A stretch of DNA of 64,000 bases from Chloroflexota bacterium (GTDB taxonomy: Bacteria > Chloroflexota > Anaerolineae > Caldilineales > Caldilineaceae). Made by a program: the position numbers and the translations under genes. Of the stretch, positions 20,125 to 28,393 are shown in pieces; the stretch's first letter is position 1; the number at the start of each line of letters is the position of its first letter. The stretch spans positions 1-64,000 of the forward strand of contig DMDA01000064.1 of NCBI GenBank assembly GCA_003451595.1, read 5' to 3'. The notes below the pieces were generated by a model. It was not told the origin of the DNA. It searched no databases and saw nothing but the letters and a program-made list of their open reading frames with translations.

Positions 20125-21006
20125 TCAATACTCGACGTCGGTGCTCAGGAAACGGAATTGCACGAAAGAAAACGCGGCAATGATGGCAAACAGCACCAGC
20201 GCCTGGGCGCTGGCACGGCCAAAGTTGAAGTCGCTGAAGGCCGTCATATAGATCAACTGCACAATGGTTGTCGTGCGGTTGATCGGCCCACCGCCCGTCA
20301 TGATGTAGACGCGTTCGAAGACCTGAAAGCCAGCGATGGTATAAATCACCATCAGGTAGAGCGTCGTCGGCTTGAGTAACGGTACAGTGATCCGCCACCA
20401 CTTCTGCACTGCGTTGGCGCCTTCGACCTCCGCCGCCTCATACAGCTCGCGTGGAATCGAGCCAATGCTGGCTGAGTAGAGTACAACCCCCGTTCCCGGC
20501 ACAATCAGGATCGTGCTCAGGATCAGACTCCACAGAGCAATGTCCGGGTCCTGCAGCCAGAGCACACGCGGGATGCCAAACAGTCCCAGCAACCAGTTCA
20601 AGAAGCCATAATCGGGTTGAAATATGTAAATCCACACCAGTGAGATGACAATAATGCTGGTGACATAGGGCAGATAGAACGCGCCGCGAAAGAGTGACTG
20701 CACCTTGTTGTTGAACGGCTGCAGCAGCGCCGCAATCGCCAATGAGGTCAGTATCCACGCCGCCACCACGCAGAAGGCGTAGATGAAGGTGTGCACCATG
20801 GCGTCACGAAAGAGTTGGCTGCTGAATACGTCAATAAAATTCTTCAGCCCCACCCATTCACTGGAACGCAGCGTCACCTTTTGGAAAGCCAGCGCCACCG
20901 CTCGCAGCACCGGGTAGCCGATGAAGAGGAAGAACAGCAGCATGCTCGGCGCAATGAAAAAGTAGCTCCATTTGTGACGATGCCAAAAGCGGATGATGTG
21001 GCGCAT
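20125..21006 (-). CDS. Sugar ABC transporter permease, MalF-like
   Basis: This 293-residue membrane protein is the partner of the permease encoded 10 bp downstream. The EAA loop YEAAEVEGANAVQKWWRITV is visible at ~residues 190-210. The start follows a GGGGGGA site. It is separated from the binding-protein gene by a repeat-filled gap (21007-21170). Confidence 0.9.
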   Translation of the reverse strand: MRHIIRFWHRHKWSYFFIAPSMLLFFLFIGYPVLRAVALAFQKVTLRSSEWVGLKNFIDVFSSQLFRDAMVHTFIYAFCVVAAWILTSLAIAALLQPFNNKVQSLFRGAFYLPYVTSIIVISLVWIYIFQPDYGFLNWLLGLFGIPRVLWLQDPDIALWSLILSTILIVPGTGVVLYSASIGSIPRELYEAAEVEGANAVQKWWRITVPLLKPTTLYLMVIYTIAGFQVFERVYIMTGGGPINRTTTIVQLIYMTAFSDFNFGRASAQALVLFAIIAAFSFVQFRFLSTDVEY

Positions 21007-21025
21007 GATGTTTGTCCCCCCGCAA

Positions 21026-21172
21026 TTGGGGATTGGAGATTAGGAGATTAGAGATTAGGAGATTAGAGATTAGGAGATTGAGAGATGTAGAGTATGATGT
21101 CTCTCCCCGATCCCTAGCTCCCTAATCCCTCAATCTCCAATCTCTTAATCTCCTAATATCCCTCAATCCCTT
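21026..21172. repeat. Intergenic GATTAGGAGATTA repeat with inverted arm
   Basis: The left arm contains three 15-bp units AGATTAGGAGATTAG (21037-21081, the last one imperfect). The right arm (from ~21103) carries the complementary style: CCTAATCCCTCAATCTCC and AATCTCTTAATCTCC. The whole can form a long imperfect hairpin between the binding-protein and permease genes. It fills the gap and touches the stop codon of the binding-protein gene. Confidence 0.8.
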
Positions 21173-22481
21173 ACTGACTCAACGCGTCCAGCTCCGTCTG
21201 ATACACTGGGGCGATGGCTTCCATCGCTTCCTGCGCTGTTTGCTCACCGAGAATGATCGCCTGGAGTGCAGCGCCATACTGCGCGCCTAGCTCCGCCGAG
21301 GTGGCGACTGGCGCTTCGTAGACGCCGTACTCGACCAATTTGGCGACCACTTCCCGGTTCGGCGTCGTGGCATAGGCTGTGTTGCTGCGACGTAGACCCG
21401 GCGCCAACTGCCAGCCCTGCACATCCTGCGCCACCTGGCTGTCGGTCAGGTAGCGGGCGAGTTTGTGCGCAGCAGCTTCCTTCGCATCATCCTCGACATC
21501 GACAACGGCAAAGAGACCGAAAGCGCCGTTGGTGACCAGCTTGCCCATGTCACCCATCGGCGGCGGTAGCACAGCGAGTGGGAAGCCGCTGTTTTCCAAA
21601 TCGGGAATGAAGCCCGGCGTGCTCATCAACAGCGCCACCGTTCGGTTGTCCTTGAACTGGGCGCGCACGCCTGCCTGATCGACGGTGCCAAAGTCGGGCG
21701 GCGTGACCTTGTGCTCCAGCGCCAACGACGCAATTTTATCCAACGCCGAGACGCCTTCCGGCTGGTTCTGCACGAACTGCTTGCCATCTGGGCTGAGGAT
21801 ACGGCCACCGTCGATATACATCAGCGGGTAATACTCCACCGCACCCCACTTTGAGGAAGCGGTGAAGCCATAGACCTGCGTACCATCCTCTCGCGTGTAG
21901 GTGAGTTGCTTGGCCGCCGCCACGAATTCATCCCACGTCCACGGCTTATCGATCGTTGGCAGATCGACGCCGCGCTCGGCCAGGATGTCGGTGTTGGCAA
22001 AGAGCGAAATCGCCGTCACCCACAGCGGCCACGCCCACACCTTGCCATCGACTGTTGCCACCTGGAAGGCGCTCTCGTAGAAGTCGGCCTTGTCCTCGTC
22101 GGTGAGATAAGGCGTGATCTCAGAGAGGATGCCCTGCTTGGCATAGCGCGGCAGGTTCGGGCTGGTGACGCGGAAGATGTTGATATCGGTGCCGCCGGCC
22201 AGCGCTGTTTCCAGCTTGGTGTCGCCTTCCGCCGTCCATGGAATACCGACGATCTCCACGTCGATGTCCGGGTTGTTTTGCTCGAAGACCTCGATCGCCT
22301 TCGCTGTGTTGACGGAGCCGGCATCTGTGCCGCCCTCGACATAGCCACGTTGATAGAAGACAATCTTAACCGGTTCGGACGCCGCCGCGCCTGCGCCGCC
22401 GCCCGGCGCCACTGCCGTACACGCACTGAGCAGCATCGCCAGCACCACCGTGACGGCCAGGATAGAGTAGAGTCGTTTCAT
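21171..22481 (-). CDS. Sugar ABC transporter substrate-binding lipoprotein
   Basis: The 436-residue family 1 extracellular solute-binding protein starts at MKRLYS behind AAAGGAGAATTGCT; an upstream in-frame ATG (22520) has no site. The lipoprotein signal has lipobox LLSAC. The body matches the carbohydrate-binding family (NPDIDVEIVGIPW, ALAGGTDINIFRV, GIPWTAEGDTKLETALAGG). It delivers the sugar to the two permeases downstream. Substrate cannot be read from sequence; context suggests cell-wall amino sugars. Confidence 0.9.
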   Translation of the reverse strand: MKRLYSILAVTVVLAMLLSACTAVAPGGGAGAAASEPVKIVFYQRGYVEGGTDAGSVNTAKAIEVFEQNNPDIDVEIVGIPWTAEGDTKLETALAGGTDINIFRVTSPNLPRYAKQGILSEITPYLTDEDKADFYESAFQVATVDGKVWAWPLWVTAISLFANTDILAERGVDLPTIDKPWTWDEFVAAAKQLTYTREDGTQVYGFTASSKWGAVEYYPLMYIDGGRILSPDGKQFVQNQPEGVSALDKIASLALEHKVTPPDFGTVDQAGVRAQFKDNRTVALLMSTPGFIPDLENSGFPLAVLPPPMGDMGKLVTNGAFGLFAVVDVEDDAKEAAAHKLARYLTDSQVAQDVQGWQLAPGLRRSNTAYATTPNREVVAKLVEYGVYEAPVATSAELGAQYGAALQAIILGEQTAQEAMEAIAPVYQTELDALSQ

Positions 22482-22581
22482 AGCAATTCTCCTTTCAAAG
22501 ACAAATGTGGGTTTCAACACAAATCGCTGCCAGATGCAGGTTGTTGTCCTTAATGATTCCTGGGCAGAGTTTTCATGTTTT

Positions 22582-22637
22582 CAGTGTTGCGTGTTGTGTG
22601 TCGGAATCTTTCACGCAACACGTCATACACAACACTG
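22582..22637. repeat. Nested inverted repeat upstream of the binding-protein gene
   Basis: GTGTTGCGTG (22584-22593) pairs perfectly with CACGCAACAC (22612-22621), and CAGTGTTG (22582-22589) can pair instead with CAACACTG (22630-22637), so two alternative hairpins exist. The same CACGCAACAC core forms the 13-bp tandem repeat near 55.5 kb. The remainder of the 22482-22717 gap shows no gene or clear promoter. Confidence 0.7.
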
Positions 22638-22717
22638 CGCTCATAAAATATCAACCTAGAAGTCAGTAAGTTCGCGTCCCTCTTCGCAGTCAGCGCCCCA
22701 TGCACTGACAAGGCGAC

Positions 22718-23890
22718 TCAGCCTGTCTCTGCATAGAGCAGATATGGCGCTCGCCTCACCCGGAACGCTGCTTCGGCCGCGCACCACGCGTCGGTCAGGC
22801 CGGCTACGTCGTATCCCAGCGCCAGCCCCTCACGCAACGTTGCATTGCCGGCCAGCAAGTCAAAGTGCGGTGGGCGACCCTCCCAGCTCGACTCCAGAAA
22901 CAAGAAGCGTTCCGGGTCCTGGGCGCGACATGCGGCGATGACGTGCAGCCCGGTTGTGACGGCGCGCATGGCGTTGCGGTCGGTCACATGCACCTGTACA
23001 CCCTGGCAGTGAAGCCCAGCGTGTTTGCTGGCCGATGGCATGAAGTGCACCGGACGAAAACGCACACCGGGCAAGCCGAGGGCATTCAATGAGATCGCCA
23101 GGCGGTAACCATCCAGCCATGGCGCACCGACGATCTCAAAGGGCAATGCCGTGCCGCGTCCTTCGGAGAGATTCGTCCCCTCCACAAAGCACGTCCCCGG
23201 ATAAACAGTGGCGGTAATCAGGTGCGGCATCCCCGGCGAGGTGGGCGCCCACAGCAACCCGGTTTGGTCAAACCACAGCGACCGCCGCCAACCTGTCAGC
23301 GCCAGCACAGTCAAATCGGCGCCAAAATTCTGTTCGATGTTGATGAGCCGCGCCAACTCTCCTAACGTCATGCCATGACGGATGGGGATATCGACAATGC
23401 CGACGAAGGACTCTAGGCCGGGGGTGACCGGTGGGCCTTCGATGCTCACGCCGTTGATCGGATTGGGGCGGTCCAGCACCAGCAGCGGTACGCCAGTGCG
23501 TCCACACGCCCGCAGCAGATAATAGAGCGTGCTAAGATAGGTGTAGAAACGCACACCAACATCCTGCATGTCAAAGATCAGTAGATCGACTTCCGCCAAC
23601 ATGGCAGCGGTTGGCTCACGGTCGGCGCCGTAGAGACTGTAGACTGGCACACCCAGCCGCGCGTGAACGGCGTGATCCACAGCGGCGCCATCCGCGGCGG
23701 CGCCGTCGAAGCCGTGCTCTGGGCCGAAGAGCGCCGTGAGCGTGGCGCCAGCGGTGATCAATGCATCCTCTGCAGCACGTAGATCCGTGGTCACTGCGGC
23801 TGGCTGCGTCACCAACCCGATGCGTCGCCCGCTGAGCAAATCACGTTGCGTTGTGATCAGTTGCTGCAACCCCGTGTTGACTAAGCTCAT
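22718..23890 (-). CDS. namZ: NamZ-type exo-beta-N-acetylmuramidase (DUF1343, GH171)
   Basis: The 390-residue protein carries all the family signatures: FGPEHGFDGAAADGA, a DMQDVGVRFYTYLSTLYY segment, VLDRPNPINGVSIEGP, and NLSEGRGTALPFEIVGAPW. NamZ removes MurNAc from the non-reducing end of peptidoglycan fragments. No signal peptide is visible, so action on imported muropeptide sugars in the cytoplasm is likely, unlike secreted homologues. It lies between a sugar importer and a NagR/DasR-like regulator, all on the minus strand, which fits cell-wall sugar scavenging. Confidence 0.9.
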   Translation of the reverse strand: MSLVNTGLQQLITTQRDLLSGRRIGLVTQPAAVTTDLRAAEDALITAGATLTALFGPEHGFDGAAADGAAVDHAVHARLGVPVYSLYGADREPTAAMLAEVDLLIFDMQDVGVRFYTYLSTLYYLLRACGRTGVPLLVLDRPNPINGVSIEGPPVTPGLESFVGIVDIPIRHGMTLGELARLINIEQNFGADLTVLALTGWRRSLWFDQTGLLWAPTSPGMPHLITATVYPGTCFVEGTNLSEGRGTALPFEIVGAPWLDGYRLAISLNALGLPGVRFRPVHFMPSASKHAGLHCQGVQVHVTDRNAMRAVTTGLHVIAACRAQDPERFLFLESSWEGRPPHFDLLAGNATLREGLALGYDVAGLTDAWCAAEAAFRVRRAPYLLYAETG

Positions 23891-23911
23891 ACGTCACTCG
23901 TCAGGTGTCAC

Positions 23912-24646
23912 TTAGCGACCGGCTTGCAATGCAAAGCGGAACTTGTAGCGGTCGCCACGATAGGAAGAAAGCACATACTCGACCGGCTCGCCGTCGCTAT
24001 CAACTGTCAGCCGCTGCATCCGCATGACTGCAGCTGGGGCCGTCAGTTCGAGCAGGCGCACTTCTTCTGCATCAGCGACGACTGCCTCCAACACCTGCTC
24101 GGCCTGCGTGAGCGCCAGGCCATAGTCATGCTCCAATACAGCGTAGAGCGATTCCACAGCAAAGTCGTGAGTCAATAAACCGGGAAAGCGCACAAAGGGT
24201 AGATACGCCTTCTCCACAGCAAGCGGCAGGTCATCGGAGAGGCGTAGTCGCACCAGCCGGATGACTTCACTCTGTGGCGTGATGCGCAGTGCGGCAGCCA
24301 CTTCCGGCGCGGCATTGACGACGTCTGCATCGAGCACGCGACTGCTGGGGCGTCCACCACGCGCCTGCACATCCTGACTGAAGCCGGTCAATGTGCGGAG
24401 TTGCTGGTCGATCTTGGGCGCGGCGACAAAAGTGCCTTTGCCCACGCGCGTATAGATCACGCCATCGCGCACCAACGACAGCAACGCCTGACGCACAGTC
24501 ATGCGGCTGACGTCATACTGCTCGGAAAGCTCACGCTCTGACGGCAGCCGTTCATTGGGCGCAAAGTCGCCGGCGCGAATGGCGGCGATCAGTCCATCCT
24601 TGATCTGAAGGTAAAGCGGGTCGGGCGCTTGACGCTGTAATCGCAT
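23912..24646 (-). CDS. GntR/HutC-family (UTRA) regulator, NagR/DasR-like
   Basis: The 244-residue protein has a winged-helix domain (LYLQIKDGLIAAIRAGDF, LPSERELSEQYDVSRMTVRQ, GVIYTRVGKGTFV) followed by a UTRA effector domain (QDVQARGGRPSSRVLDADVV, EVIRLVRLRLSDDLPLAVEKAYLPF). UTRA regulators of this type sense amino sugar phosphates. The start is uncertain: ATG at 24646 keeps the operator outside the gene, while ATG at 24673 would place it inside codons 1-7; neither has a clear ribosome-binding site. Dre-like sites at its own start, and the NamZ and importer genes downstream, suggest control of GlcNAc/MurNAc use. Confidence 0.88.
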   Translation of the reverse strand: MRLQRQAPDPLYLQIKDGLIAAIRAGDFAPNERLPSERELSEQYDVSRMTVRQALLSLVRDGVIYTRVGKGTFVAAPKIDQQLRTLTGFSQDVQARGGRPSSRVLDADVVNAAPEVAAALRITPQSEVIRLVRLRLSDDLPLAVEKAYLPFVRFPGLLTHDFAVESLYAVLEHDYGLALTQAEQVLEAVVADAEEVRLLELTAPAAVMRMQRLTVDSDGEPVEYVLSSYRGDRYKFRFALQAGR

Positions 24647-24651
24647 AAAAT

Positions 24652-24672
24652 CGTATAGACCGGTATAGACCA
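24652..24672. promoter_or_regulatory. Tandem dre-like operator for the GntR regulator
   Basis: Two overlapping half-conserved sites, CGTATAGACCGG (24652-24663) and CGGTATAGACCA (24661-24672), resemble the NagR/DasR operator TGGTnTAGACCA. They lie just downstream of the predicted minus-strand promoter, consistent with autorepression. No further copy was seen by eye in front of the importer or NamZ genes. Confidence 0.6.
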
Positions 24673-24689
24673 TTTTGTGCTGCGAGACA

Positions 24690-24718
24690 GTTTTAACACA
24701 GGTCAGGCAAAATTTCAA
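24690..24718 (-). promoter_or_regulatory. Possible promoter of the GntR gene
   Basis: On the minus strand, TTGAAA (24713-24718), a 17-bp spacer and TAAAAC (24690-24695). The expected transcription start is near 24683, placing the dre-like sites about 10-30 bp downstream. The -10 is a modest match. Confidence 0.4.
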
Positions 24719-24764
24719 GCATGAATTTTAGGGAAAGTCTACAGATGGGGATGAAAGCACGGAC

Positions 24765-24793
24765 TTGGCAACATAGCCCATATGTTCTACAAT
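24765..24793 (+). promoter_or_regulatory. Sigma-70 promoter of the VOC-family gene
   Basis: TTGGCA (24765-24770), a 17-bp spacer and TACAAT (24788-24793), about 65 bp before the gene start. Confidence 0.6.
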
Positions 24794-24857
24794 TCATGCG
24801 ATAGGAATAACTGCTATCCAACAATATCCACTGAATCATCAACACAGGAGCAAACCC

Positions 24858-25265
24858 ATGCAACACGCACCACTCGGCCACATGCAGTTCAATGTCCGCG
24901 GCGAACATCTGCCCTTTTATCGAGACCTGTTGACCTTTTTGGGTTGGGGACTGATCGGCGAATGGCCGGGCATGATCGGTCTTGGCAGTCTCGATGGCCA
25001 GAGCCTTTGGTTCAGCGGTCAGGTCAAGGAGGTCAGCAATGACTACGATGGACCGGGGCTAAATCATCTGGCCTTTGCCGCCGCCTCGATTGCCGACGTG
25101 GATGAAGCTGTCGCCTGGCTGCAAGCGCACGACGCACCCGCCCTTTTTGAAACCCCGCGCCACCGCCCTGAATTTGCTGCCGATGAACAGAGCACCTATT
25201 ACCAGGTCATGTTCGAGACGCCAGATCGCATCCTGATCGAGATTGTCTACATCGGACCAAAATAG
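24858..25265 (+). CDS. VOC superfamily (glyoxalase/bleomycin resistance fold) protein
   Basis: The 135-residue protein starts after an AGGAG site. It has the paired beta-alpha-beta-beta-beta layout of the VOC fold: LGHMQFNVRGEHLPFYRDLLTFLGW at the N-terminus and LNHLAFAAASIADVDEAVAWL in the second half, ending YYQVMFETPDRILIEIVY. His and Glu residues at the usual metal positions (HMQF, LNHLAF, IEIVY) suggest a metal site. The substrate is unknown; it stands alone between the GntR gene and the next operon, with its own promoter. Confidence 0.82.
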   Translation: MQHAPLGHMQFNVRGEHLPFYRDLLTFLGWGLIGEWPGMIGLGSLDGQSLWFSGQVKEVSNDYDGPGLNHLAFAAASIADVDEAVAWLQAHDAPALFETPRHRPEFAADEQSTYYQVMFETPDRILIEIVYIGPK

Positions 25266-25281
25266 CCGACAATCAGCGATA

Positions 25282-25430
25282 TGGAAACCGCCGCTACGCC
25301 CTCGGTGCGGTTTTCCACATCGCACGTCCCTGCAACACGCTCATTGTTGGTTTGCCACCGACCGGCGGTGTGGAACCTCCGCTACACCGTCGGCGCGATT
25401 GCCATATCACACATCCCCGCAACACACACG
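25282..25430 (+). repeat. Imperfect ~60-bp direct duplication
   Basis: Copy A (25282-25342) and copy B (25371-25430) share TGGAA, CCGCTAC, the TCGG/GCG core and a CAACAC end in the same order and spacing, with scattered substitutions. The segment is non-coding and leads into the AT-rich promoter region at 25440-25583. Confidence 0.7.
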
Positions 25431-25459
25431 CTACTTCACCGGGAGCGACAAACCAAAAA

Positions 25460-25495
25460 TGATATTTTTTGATATTTCAAAACAAATCAATATCA
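25460..25495. promoter_or_regulatory. TGATATT inverted/direct repeats upstream of the promoter, possible operator
   Basis: TGATATT occurs at 25460-25466 and 25470-25476, and its complement AATATCA at 25489-25495. The site lies 5-40 bp upstream of the -35 box in a strongly AT-rich block, the position expected for an activator. No regulator gene is in the operon, so the binding protein is unknown. Confidence 0.4.
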
Positions 25496-25499
25496 TGTT

Positions 25500-25528
25500 T
25501 TGACATATCATGACACATATGTTACAAT
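25500..25528 (+). promoter_or_regulatory. Near-consensus sigma-70 promoter of the sugar operon
   Basis: TTGACA (25500-25505), exactly 17 bp, then TACAAT (25523-25528). The first gene starts at 25584 after an AAAAGG site. Confidence 0.8.
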
Positions 25529-25583
25529 AAACTTCATCAACTGATAAGAAACCAACAAAACACCCCAAAAAAGGTTGTCAACT

Positions 25584-26189
25584 ATGACACATTTGGTGGA
25601 ACCGACCTGGCGAGACGTTCTGCAGTTTGCGCCAACCACGGCAACGATTGAGCGCCACGCACCGACTGCACGTCGTTTGCAGGACGTTCACTCCATTTTC
25701 GCCGATCAGCTGGCGTGTCAACGGCTATTGGCGGCAAATCCGCTGATCTACCGCGTGACGCAAGTCGAGGATCACAACGGCGAGGGCGATATTCACTATG
25801 GCCTCGGCATCCTTATGCCGGGCAAAGTCGGTCGTGAGTACTTCATGACCAAGGGGCACATTCACGCCTGGCGTCCTGCCGCCGAAGTCTACATCGGACT
25901 GCGCGGGCGCGGCATGATGCTGCTGGAAGATGAACGTACAGGAGAATGCCGCGCGGCGCCGCTCGTAGCAAACAGCACTGTCTACGTGCCCGGCTACACC
26001 GCCCACCGCACGATCAATGTGGGTGACGAGCCGCTGGTCTACTGGGGCGTGCTCTCCAGTGCCGCAGGTCACGACTACGGCGCCGTCGCCGAACGCAACT
26101 TCCGACTGGTGGTGGTCGAGAAAGATGGCCAGCCGGTCGTGATGGCGCGCACTGACTTTCTGGCTGAGTTGCAAGGAGCGCACGCATGA
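25584..26189 (+). CDS. Cupin-type (archaeal-type) glucose-6-phosphate isomerase
   Basis: The 201-residue cupin interconverts glucose 6-phosphate and fructose 6-phosphate with a bound metal ion. The metal motif is visible as KGHIHAW...E: His92, His94 and Glu101, with a later His in VPGYTAHRTINVG. The flanking YFMTKG and EVYIGLRGRGMMLLED segments are typical of cupin PGI. The ATG at 25584 is preferred; a TTG at 25575 is in frame but overlaps the ribosome-binding site. First gene of an operon for sugar use; its stop overlaps the next start (ATGA). Confidence 0.85.
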   Translation: MTHLVEPTWRDVLQFAPTTATIERHAPTARRLQDVHSIFADQLACQRLLAANPLIYRVTQVEDHNGEGDIHYGLGILMPGKVGREYFMTKGHIHAWRPAAEVYIGLRGRGMMLLEDERTGECRAAPLVANSTVYVPGYTAHRTINVGDEPLVYWGVLSSAAGHDYGAVAERNFRLVVVEKDGQPVVMARTDFLAELQGAHA

Positions 26190-26578
26190 CCGACTACGTC
26201 ACCAAACCGATTCCCACCCAAAAGCCGCCCGTCGGCTTCACCGTGCGCCCGTGGGGCGAGTTCAAGCAGTATGCGTTCAACGAAGACGTCACCGTCAGCC
26301 TGATGACCGTGAAGCCGGGGATGCGCCTCAGCCTGCAATCTCACACCGGGCGCTCCGAGCTGTGGATTGTGCTCGACGAAGGCTGCGAGGTGCAGGTCGG
26401 CGACGAAATTCTGCACCCACACCCTGGCGACGAAATCTGGATTCCGGCGAACACCAGGCATCGTCTCGCCAGCCGTGGCCCCACCGTGCGGGTGCTGGAA
26501 GTCGCCTTTGGCAACTGGCAGCAGGCGGACATCACCCGCTACGCGGATGACTTTCAACGACCGGAGCAGGGCGAATGA
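26186..26578 (+). CDS. Cupin mannose-6-phosphate isomerase-like protein (type II PMI domain)
   Basis: The 130-residue single cupin matches the C-terminal isomerase domain of bifunctional ManC/AlgA proteins: RPWGEFKQYA, SLQSHTGRSELWIVLDEGCEVQVGDE, PGDEIWIPANTRHRLAS. His and Glu metal ligands are present (SHTGRSE, TRH). It should interconvert mannose 6-phosphate and fructose 6-phosphate, feeding imported mannose into glycolysis. Translationally coupled to both neighbours by 4-bp overlaps. Confidence 0.82.
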   Translation: MTDYVTKPIPTQKPPVGFTVRPWGEFKQYAFNEDVTVSLMTVKPGMRLSLQSHTGRSELWIVLDEGCEVQVGDEILHPHPGDEIWIPANTRHRLASRGPTVRVLEVAFGNWQQADITRYADDFQRPEQGE

Positions 26579-28392
26579 CACTGCCGAATCCGTGGCGCAA
26601 AACCACACAACACCTGATGCCCGCCCACATCGCCGAATCCGGCCAGGAATTGGTCGCCGGGCAGTACAACATTTACCCTGCGCATGACCTGGGTGCAGGA
26701 CAGATCGAAGCTGGCTTCGACGCGCTGGCGCGGCGGCTGGCGGGCGCCGGGCAAGTGATGATCGACGGCTTCCCTGGCGTCTTGTGGGCAGATTTCCGCG
26801 AACGCCTCGATGCAGCGCTGACCGCGCAGGGCGTAACCGCACGCTGGATTGACGTCGCCGTCGCCATGAAACCGCCTGCTGAAATCGACGCGCTGATCGC
26901 CCCGTTCCTGGGCGGCGACGACCCAATCTTCGGCTATCGCTTCCGTAGTGAGCTGGCAGACTTCTTCGACCCCACCGCGTTGCAGTCGCTCCAACCGGAT
27001 GCGACGGCGCCACTGAACATCGTCTATGGCTGCGGCGCGGCGCTGAGCGGCTGGCAGGGCGCGCTCGTCTACGTCGATGTCCCCAAGAACGAGATTCAAT
27101 TCCGCCAGCGCGCCGGCAGCGTGACCTGTCTTGGCGCAACGCAGCCGCTCGACCCCAAGCCTGCCTACAAACGTAGCTATTTTGTGGACTGGCCCGCCGC
27201 CAATCAGCACAAATTGGCGCTGCATCAGCGCATCGACTGGATCGTGGACGGTCAGCGCCCGGACGCCATCACCTTTGCGCGCGGGGAGACATTGCGGGCC
27301 GGACTGGCGCAACTTGCACGCAATGTCTTCCGCGTGCGCCCCTGGTTCGAGCCGGGGCCGTGGGGCGGACAGTGGATTCGCCAACACATGCCGCAGTTGG
27401 CGCAGGATGTGCCCAACTACGCCTGGTCGTTCGAGCTGATCGTGCCCGAAAACGGACTGGTCTTCAGCAGCGACGGCTGGCTGCTCGAAGTCTCCTTCGA
27501 CTTCCTGATGCACCGCGACCCGCACGCCATCGTTGGCGAGAGCGCGGAGGCGTTTGGCTATGAATTCCCGATCCGCTTCGATTTTCTTGACACCTTCGCG
27601 GGCGGCAACCTATCGGTGCAATGCCACCCGCGCCCCGACTACATTCGCCAACACTTCGGGGAACGCTTCACGCAGGATGAGACCTACTACATTCTGGAGG
27701 CCGGCCCCACCGCGCGCTGTTATTTGGGCTTTCAGGATGACATCGACCCGGCGACGTTTCGCGCCGCGCTGGAGGAGAGTTTCCGGTGCGCCACGCCGGT
27801 TGACGTCGAGCGCTTTGTGCAGGTGCACCCCGCGCGCAAGCACGACCTTTTCCTCATCCCGAACGGCACGATCCACTGTTCGGGCGTCGACAACCTGGTG
27901 TTGGAAATCAGCGCCACGCCCTACATCTTCACTTTCAAGATGTACGACTGGATGCGCCTCGACCTGGATGGCCGCCCGCGCCCGCTCAACATCGACCGCG
28001 CCTTCGCGAACCTTTACTTTGATCGCAAAGGTGCGCGCATTCAAGCCGAGTTCATCTCGAAACCTTATGTGCTGAAGCGCGGGGCTGGCTGGGAACTCAT
28101 TCACCAGCCCACCCATCGCAACCATTTCTACGACGTGCACCGCTACCGGCTGACGGGCAGCGTCGAGGTGCAAACGGAGAACTCCTGTCATGTGTTGAGT
28201 CTGGTCGAGGGCAAAACCGTGCTGTTGGAGACCGCCAACGGCGCGCGCCAGCGCTTTCACTACGCCGAAACCTTTGTCGTGCCCGCCGCCGCCGGGTCGT
28301 ATCGGCTAACCAGTGAGGATGGCAGCGAGATTCATGTCGTCAAAGCGTTTGTCAAGCCGCGCGCAGAATGGGTCGAAGGAGTCACAGCATAA
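26575..28392 (+). CDS. Large two-part protein with C-terminal class I phosphomannose isomerase-like domain
   Basis: The 605-residue protein has two parts. Residues ~310-600 resemble Man[25 protein letters not shown] (metal His in QCHP, ~351), [19 protein letters not shown], and [11 protein letters not shown] (~430). Residues ~1-280 contain [18 protein letters not shown], a VYGCGAAL segment and [18 protein letters not shown] sequence followed by [16 protein letters not shown]. This half has the rhythm of a nucleoside or sugar kinase but lacks a recognisable P-loop, so its role is unknown. It is the third isomerase-like gene in a row, coupled by an ATGA overlap. Confidence 0.68.
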   Translation: MTLPNPWRKTTQHLMPAHIAESGQELVAGQYNIYPAHDLGAGQIEAGFDALARRLAGAGQVMIDGFPGVLWADFRERLDAALTAQGVTARWIDVAVAMKPPAEIDALIAPFLGGDDPIFGYRFRSELADFFDPTALQSLQPDATAPLNIVYGCGAALSGWQGALVYVDVPKNEIQFRQRAGSVTCLGATQPLDPKPAYKRSYFVDWPAANQHKLALHQRIDWIVDGQRPDAITFARGETLRAGLAQLARNVFRVRPWFEPGPWGGQWIRQHMPQLAQDVPNYAWSFELIVPENGLVFSSDGWLLEVSFDFLMHRDPHAIVGESAEAFGYEFPIRFDFLDTFAGGNLSVQCHPRPDYIRQHFGERFTQDETYYILEAGPTARCYLGFQDDIDPATFRAALEESFRCATPVDVERFVQVHPARKHDLFLIPNGTIHCSGVDNLVLEISATPYIFTFKMYDWMRLDLDGRPRPLNIDRAFANLYFDRKGARIQAEFISKPYVLKRGAGWELIHQPTHRNHFYDVHRYRLTGSVEVQTENSCHVLSLVEGKTVLLETANGARQRFHYAETFVVPAAAGSYRLTSEDGSEIHVVKAFVKPRAEWVEGVTA

Positions 28393-28393
28393 A

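Noticed and set aside
26075..27139. Long minus-strand ORFs opposite the isomerase genes (also 26554-27525)
   Set aside because: Arg-rich shadow translations of the strongly supported plus-strand cupin and ManA-like genes.
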